Assembly: GCA_016937725.1 (NCBI GenBank)
Contig: JAFGVZ010000163.1
Span: 1-9,033, forward strand
Direction of reading: 5' to 3'
DNA: 9,033 nt
DNA from: Paracoccaceae bacterium
GTDB taxonomy: Bacteria > Pseudomonadota > Alphaproteobacteria > Rhodobacterales > Rhodobacteraceae
Shown here piece by piece: positions 5,698-9,033 of the stretch. The notes under the pieces were generated by a model. The model did not search any database, had not been told where the DNA came from, and saw nothing but the letters and a program-made list of their open reading frames with translations. Made by a program: the position numbers and the translations under genes. Every line of letters begins with the position of its first letter. Positions within the stretch are counted from its first letter, which is position 1.

Positions 5698-6404
5698 TCT
5701 TGCAATGCGAAATAAAAGCGTGCCGCGTCCAGAAAGGCGCGTTTACGCCCTTCGGTCAAGGCCTCGGCTTCCTCATCGGTGCCCCATTGCGAAATCTGCC
5801 AATCCTCGTCCACGCGGGATGCGACCCAAAGGTCTTCCGGGCTTGCGAACCGGTCGATCAAAGCCAAGCCAATCAGCAATGAACCCGACATGGCCACAAG
5901 GTCATGAAAACAGGTCAGTTCGAAGGCCGTCAACCGCGCCACATCCCCGCGCAACCCATCTAGAAGCGGCGCTGGTTGCGGCGCATGCACCACGCCAACG
6001 CGCACAACAGGGCGCACTCCATAGCGGTGCGCTGCCCAATCCACGATTGGGTCCCACGCGGCCGCTTCCAGCGCGACCAGCCTGTCCGGTGCCTCTGCCC
6101 GGTAGCAAACCAGATCGCTGTCGCCATAATCGGTGATCAGGCCTGCCACCTCGTCCATCTGCCCGCGCACCTTGTCAATGGCGGCATTGGACGCGCGCGT
6201 GGCGGGCATGCTGGCGGGGTCTATCTCTGTGCCCTGATTGCGCCATTCATTGGCAACAACTTCGGCAAACCCGACCGATGGCACAATCAGGGCCGATTTG
6301 GCAGGCGTCTTGATCCCGCGCCCATCCAGCAAAACGGCATGGCCGCCCTCTGCCTTGGAAATCGTCACCTCTGTCCAAAACCGTTTCTTTGCCCAACCGC
6401 TCAT
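5688..6404 (-). CDS. atp12: F1-ATPase assembly chaperone, Atp12 family
   Basis: This 238-residue cytoplasmic protein belongs to the Atp12 family. In mitochondria Atp12 binds the F1 alpha subunit before it is built into ATP synthase, and the alphaproteobacterial members are the bacterial relatives. Family features are KKRFW near the N-terminus (6-10), VLLDGRGIKTP (24-34), EW (53-54) with DPASMPATR (62-70), DYGDSDLVCYRA (92-103) and the C-terminal VDEDWQISQWGTDEEA (198-213). Length is normal. The frame is open up to an ATG at 6518, but the extra 38 residues are not family-like. The ATG at 6404 starts MSGWAKKRFW and has GGGGCGAC just upstream. It follows rluC by about 180 bases and precedes modE by 48, all on one strand. 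No key part is missing. The role follows from the family, not from context. Confidence 0.92.
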   Translation of the reverse strand: MSGWAKKRFWTEVTISKAEGGHAVLLDGRGIKTPAKSALIVPSVGFAEVVANEWRNQGTEIDPASMPATRASNAAIDKVRGQMDEVAGLITDYGDSDLVCYRAEAPDRLVALEAAAWDPIVDWAAHRYGVRPVVRVGVVHAPQPAPLLDGLRGDVARLTAFELTCFHDLVAMSGSLLIGLALIDRFASPEDLWVASRVDEDWQISQWGTDEEAEALTEGRKRAFLDAARFYFALQERG

Positions 6405-6571
6405 GCCGTCGCCCCATTTCCGATAATGTGTTGCGCGTCTTTCAACTGCGCGAAGTCCATAAGCATCTGCGGACCATGCCGCCCTGACCCCATCGCCAAA
6501 CATGCAGGCACACAGCATGGCTGGGCTCGGTTTGAAAGGTGGTCTTCAGCCAATTGCACGGTCTCGAACAT
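6401..6571 (-). CDS. Doubtful 56-residue ORF between rluC and atp12
   Basis: An ATG at 6571, 15 bases after the rluC stop, opens 56 codons beginning MFETVQLAEDHLSNRAQ. They end in a TGA overlapping the atp12 ATG (ATGA). The stop/start overlap and the position in a same-strand run are what a real coupled gene would show. Against it, the ribosome site is weak (AGAAG), all minus-strand frames are open over much of this stretch, codon use is unremarkable, and I recognise no family. It has two adjacent Cys (PCC) and no membrane segment. It may be a real small gene, a remnant of a lost gene, or noise. This entry also describes most of the gap between rluC and atp12, where nothing else was seen. Confidence 0.22.
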   Translation of the reverse strand: MFETVQLAEDHLSNRAQPCCVPACLAMGSGRHGPQMLMDFAQLKDAQHIIGNGATA

Positions 6572-6586
6572 CTTCTGGGAAAAGCA

Positions 6587-7618
6587 TCAGCCATCCTCGA
6601 ACGGGTCTGCCGGCGCGTCAGAGTCTCGCCATCCAAACAAGGCCCAAGTATTGGCCATATGCTCTGGCAAAGGGGCTGTCACGCTCAAGGTCGCGCCCGT
6701 GACCGGGTGCTCTAACACCAAGCTGCGGGCATGCAGATGCAGCTTGCGGCTGACCTCTCCGCCAATTCCCGCGCCCCAACCGTCGCCAAGGTTTTCCTGA
6801 CCAGAGCCGCCATACTTACCGTCGCCGATAATCGGATGCCCCATCTCGGCCATATGCGCGCGCAACTGGTGGGTGCGGCCCGTGATCGGCGACAGCGCCA
6901 TCCACGCAGCGCGGCTGCCCAAACGCTCGATAACGGCAAAATCGGTCATCGCACGTTTCGCGCCCTCGGTGCTGTCCACTTCGTTCGGGTGAATGCAGCG
7001 CATCTTCTCTGCCCCGCGCGCGCCGGTTTTCAGCAAACCGTAGCGCACCGTGCCCATCAGCGGTTGCGGCACGCCCGCGACCAAGGCCCAATATATCTTG
7101 CGCGTGTTGCGGTGGCGAAAGCTCTCGGACAAGCGGCGCGCCACGCGCGGAGTGCGCGCCAGCAAGAGCACGCCGGACGTATCCTTGTCCAAGCGGTGCA
7201 CCAACATCGGGCGTTCCTTGTAGTCGAACATCAGCGCATCCGCCAAGCCATCGACATGCCGATTGCCCTGCCCGCTGCCACCTTGGCTGGGCAGGCCCGG
7301 TGGCTTGTTCAACGCGATGACATGCTGGTCGCGGAAAATGACGCAAGCGCGGATCATCTCGGCATCGGCATCGGATGGACCGGATTTGACCACGGGCGGG
7401 GCAGCGGGTGTATCTGGCAGAGGCGGCACGCGCACGGATTGCCCGGCTTCCACGCGGGTAGAGGCTTTGACCCTTCCGCCATCGACCCGAATGTCGCCCT
7501 TGCGGCAGGCTTTTTCGATCAGCCCTTGCGTGATCTGCGGAAACTGGCGCTTCAGCCAACGGTCCAGCCGCTGCCCGCCATCTTCCGGCCCGACCTGCCG
7601 TGTTTCTACCCTGCTCAT
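6587..7618 (-). CDS. rluC: RluA-family 23S rRNA pseudouridine synthase, RluC/RluD-like
   Basis: This 343-residue enzyme isomerises uridines in 23S rRNA to pseudouridine. An N-terminal S4 RNA-binding domain (about 17-65: RLDRWLKRQFPQITQGLIEK, then RKGDIRVDG) precedes the catalytic domain. The motif HRLDKDTSGVLLLA (141-154) contains the catalytic Asp D144. NKPPGLPSQGG (104-114), SPITGRTHQLRAHM (243-256) and IIGDGKYGG (263-271) are further family motifs. The ATG at 7618 is chosen: AGGGGA lies five bases upstream, and it gives MSRVETRQVG. An ATG directly before it (7621) is too close to that site, and the open frame back to 7768 would overlap rarA. It lies 61 bases after rarA on the same strand. 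Whether it modifies the RluC or the RluD positions cannot be told from sequence alone. Confidence 0.92.
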   Translation of the reverse strand: MSRVETRQVGPEDGGQRLDRWLKRQFPQITQGLIEKACRKGDIRVDGGRVKASTRVEAGQSVRVPPLPDTPAAPPVVKSGPSDADAEMIRACVIFRDQHVIALNKPPGLPSQGGSGQGNRHVDGLADALMFDYKERPMLVHRLDKDTSGVLLLARTPRVARRLSESFRHRNTRKIYWALVAGVPQPLMGTVRYGLLKTGARGAEKMRCIHPNEVDSTEGAKRAMTDFAVIERLGSRAAWMALSPITGRTHQLRAHMAEMGHPIIGDGKYGGSGQENLGDGWGAGIGGEVSRKLHLHARSLVLEHPVTGATLSVTAPLPEHMANTWALFGWRDSDAPADPFEDG

Positions 7619-7679
7619 CATCTTCCCCTGAAAACCAGCGATGTCATGCGCGCAGGCGACCCCGAATGTCAACGCCCGC

Positions 7680-8993
7680 TTAGCTGCCCTGACGCTTGGC
7701 CCGCAATTTCGCAAACCACGCCAGCCGTTTTCCCAAATCCCGCTCGAACCCGCGTTCAAGCGGCGCATAGAGCACCGGACGCGTCACACCCTCGGGGAAA
7801 TAGTTCTGCCCCGAAAACCCGTCCTCGGCATCGTGGTCATAGGCATAGCCCGCGCCATAGCCCTGCTCTTTCATCAACCCCGTGGGCGCATTCAAGATGT
7901 GCTTGGGCGGCGGTTCCGACCCGGTCTGCTTGGCCAGCTTCAACGCGCCCTTCCACGCCACGTAACCGGCGTTCGACTTGGGCGCGAGCGACAGGTAGAT
8001 CACCGCCTGCGCCAGCGCCAGATCGCCCTCGGGGCTGCCAAGGCGCTCATAGGTGTTCCACGCATCTAGGCAGAAAGCTTGCGCCTGCGGGTCGGCCAGC
8101 CCGATATCCTCGACCGCCATGCGCACCATGCGGCGCGCCAGATAGCGCGGGTCTTCGCCGCCGTCTATCATCCGCGCCAGCCAGTAAAGCGCGGCATCCG
8201 GGTCCGATCCGCGCACCGATTTATGCAGCGCCGAGATCAGGTTGTAATGTGCATCGCCCGATTTGTCGTATTGCGCCGCGCGCCGCATCAGGCGTTGCGA
8301 CAGCGCCTTGCGGTCCAGCTTGCCCGTGACCTGCCAGCCCATGACCTGTTCGATCAGGTTCAGCCCGGCGCGCCCATCGCCATCGGCCATTTCCAACAGC
8401 GCCTCGCGTGCTGGACCGTCCAGCGGCAAGGCGCGGCCCAGTTCCTGCTCTGCCCGCTGCGCCAGCAATTCCAGATCGGCCAGCGTCAACCGCTCCAGCA
8501 CGATCACCTGCGCGCGCGACAACACAGCGGCATTCAATTCGAATGACGGGTTCTCGGTCGTGGCACCCACCAGTGTGATCGTGCCATCCTCCATATGCGG
8601 CAGGAAACTGTCCTGCTGCGCACGGTTGAAGCGGTGGATTTCGTCGACGAACAGCATAGTGCCGCGCCCGGTCTGGCGGCGCAGCTTGGCAGCATCGAAC
8701 ACCTTGCGCAATTCCGGCACGCCCGAGAAGATCGCGCTGATCTGGACGAATTCCTGCTGCGTGTGATCGGCCAGCAGGCGGGCGATGGTCGTCTTGCCCA
8801 CGCCGGGCGGCCCCCACAGAACAATGCTGGCCAAATGGCCACTGGCAAGCATTGTGCCCAAAGGGCCGTCCGGGCCGATGGCCTTGGCCTGCCCGATCAC
8901 CTGCGCCAAGGCACGCGGACGCAGCCGGTCGGCCAAGGGGCGCGAACCGGGCTTGGGCGCATCCGTGGCGGTGGTATCGAACAGATCGGCCAT
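7680..8993 (-). CDS. rarA: Replication-associated recombination ATPase RarA (MgsA)
   Basis: This 437-residue AAA+ ATPase is related to clamp loaders and to eukaryotic WRNIP1/Mgs1 and acts on stalled replication forks. Residues 3-6 (DLFD) resemble the usual N-terminus. The ATPase core has Walker A GPPGVGKTT (61-69), Walker B MLFVDEIHRFN (113-123), sensor 1 GATTENPSF (143-151), an SR arginine-finger position near R160 and sensor 2 GDGRAGLN (205-212). The C-terminal half carries MgsA/RarA oligomerisation motifs such as DPDAALYWLARMIDGGEDPRY, PPKHILNAPTGLMK and NYFPEGV. Length and motifs are complete. The start at 8993 has no clear Shine-Dalgarno; the frame stays open upstream to the window edge, but MADLFD fits the family. 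It is the first complete gene of the leftward run. Its G+C is high (43 of 60 in line 8281-8340). Confidence 0.96.
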   Translation of the reverse strand: MADLFDTTATDAPKPGSRPLADRLRPRALAQVIGQAKAIGPDGPLGTMLASGHLASIVLWGPPGVGKTTIARLLADHTQQEFVQISAIFSGVPELRKVFDAAKLRRQTGRGTMLFVDEIHRFNRAQQDSFLPHMEDGTITLVGATTENPSFELNAAVLSRAQVIVLERLTLADLELLAQRAEQELGRALPLDGPAREALLEMADGDGRAGLNLIEQVMGWQVTGKLDRKALSQRLMRRAAQYDKSGDAHYNLISALHKSVRGSDPDAALYWLARMIDGGEDPRYLARRMVRMAVEDIGLADPQAQAFCLDAWNTYERLGSPEGDLALAQAVIYLSLAPKSNAGYVAWKGALKLAKQTGSEPPPKHILNAPTGLMKEQGYGAGYAYDHDAEDGFSGQNYFPEGVTRPVLYAPLERGFERDLGKRLAWFAKLRAKRQGS

Positions 8994-9003
8994 AGCGCAG
9001 CTT

Positions 9004-9023
9004 ACCGCGCGCAGGGGCGCGGT
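9004..9023. other. GC-rich hairpin just upstream of rarA
   Basis: ACCGCGC (9004-9010) and GCGCGGT (9017-9023) form a perfect 7-bp stem with a 6-base loop, 11 bases before the rarA ATG. It may lie at the end of the gene beyond the right edge or in the rarA leader. No T-run follows. All that is visible beyond it is ten bases, too little to identify the next gene. Confidence 0.25.
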
Positions 9024-9033
9024 TACAGCCGAA

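Noticed and set aside
6405..6518. 38-residue N-terminal extension of Atp12 from an ATG at 6518
   Set aside because: Not family-like, no ribosome site; the ATG at 6404 has a purine-rich site and a canonical N-terminus.
7619..7768. N-terminal extension of the pseudouridine synthase overlapping rarA
   Set aside because: It would overlap the rarA 3' end by about 90 bases, and the ATG at 7618 has a good Shine-Dalgarno.
6731..8329. 532-codon open frame on the plus strand
   Set aside because: It is antisense to rluC and rarA, which have complete domain motifs. The translation is rich in Arg, His, Ala and Pro with no recognisable domain, as expected of a shadow frame in high-G+C DNA.

Overview
The window reads as chromosome of an alphaproteobacterium of the Rhodobacterales (Rhodobacter/Roseobacter) type. 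The evidence is gene content and protein style: an Atp12-type F1-ATPase assembly chaperone, which among bacteria is essentially alphaproteobacterial; a single-domain ModE beside modABC; and RarA and RluA-family proteins whose wording resembles that group. G+C is moderately high. No rRNA, tRNA, CRISPR array, insertion sequence or phage gene was seen.

Left part (1-2588): a capsule or exopolysaccharide exporter of the KpsMT/KpsE (BexABC, CtrBCD) class. A permease gene (kpsM-like, cut by the left edge) runs leftward. It is divergent from kpsE-kpsT, which run rightward. The 150-base intergenic region holds a long GC-rich inverted repeat. KpsM and KpsT should form the ABC-2 pump, with KpsE as the periplasm-spanning coupling protein. 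The outer-membrane partner (KpsD/CtrA-like) and the sugar genes are not in the window.

Middle part (2636-5639): a leftward molybdate uptake locus in the order modE, modA, modB, modC. Between modE and modA lies a perfect 8-bp inverted repeat with a 6-base spacer, a good candidate for the ModE operator (Mo-box). ModA should capture molybdate in the periplasm, ModB should form the membrane channel and ModC should power it. The most striking anomaly is here: the natural modA start at 5190, which has a good Shine-Dalgarno sequence, opens a signal peptide that is cut by an in-frame TAA at codon 7. The rest of modA is intact.

Right part (5688-8993): three housekeeping genes, also leftward: rarA (replication-associated recombination ATPase), an rluC-type 23S rRNA pseudouridine synthase, and atp12. 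All genes from rarA to modC lie on the minus strand with short gaps and may be partly co-transcribed. The gap between rluC and atp12 (about 180 bases) holds only a doubtful 56-codon ORF.

I found no convincing new multi-gene system. The points worth a second look are the modA nonsense codon, the Mo-box candidate, a ModE with no molybdate-binding domain, and the inverted repeat between the divergent capsule genes.
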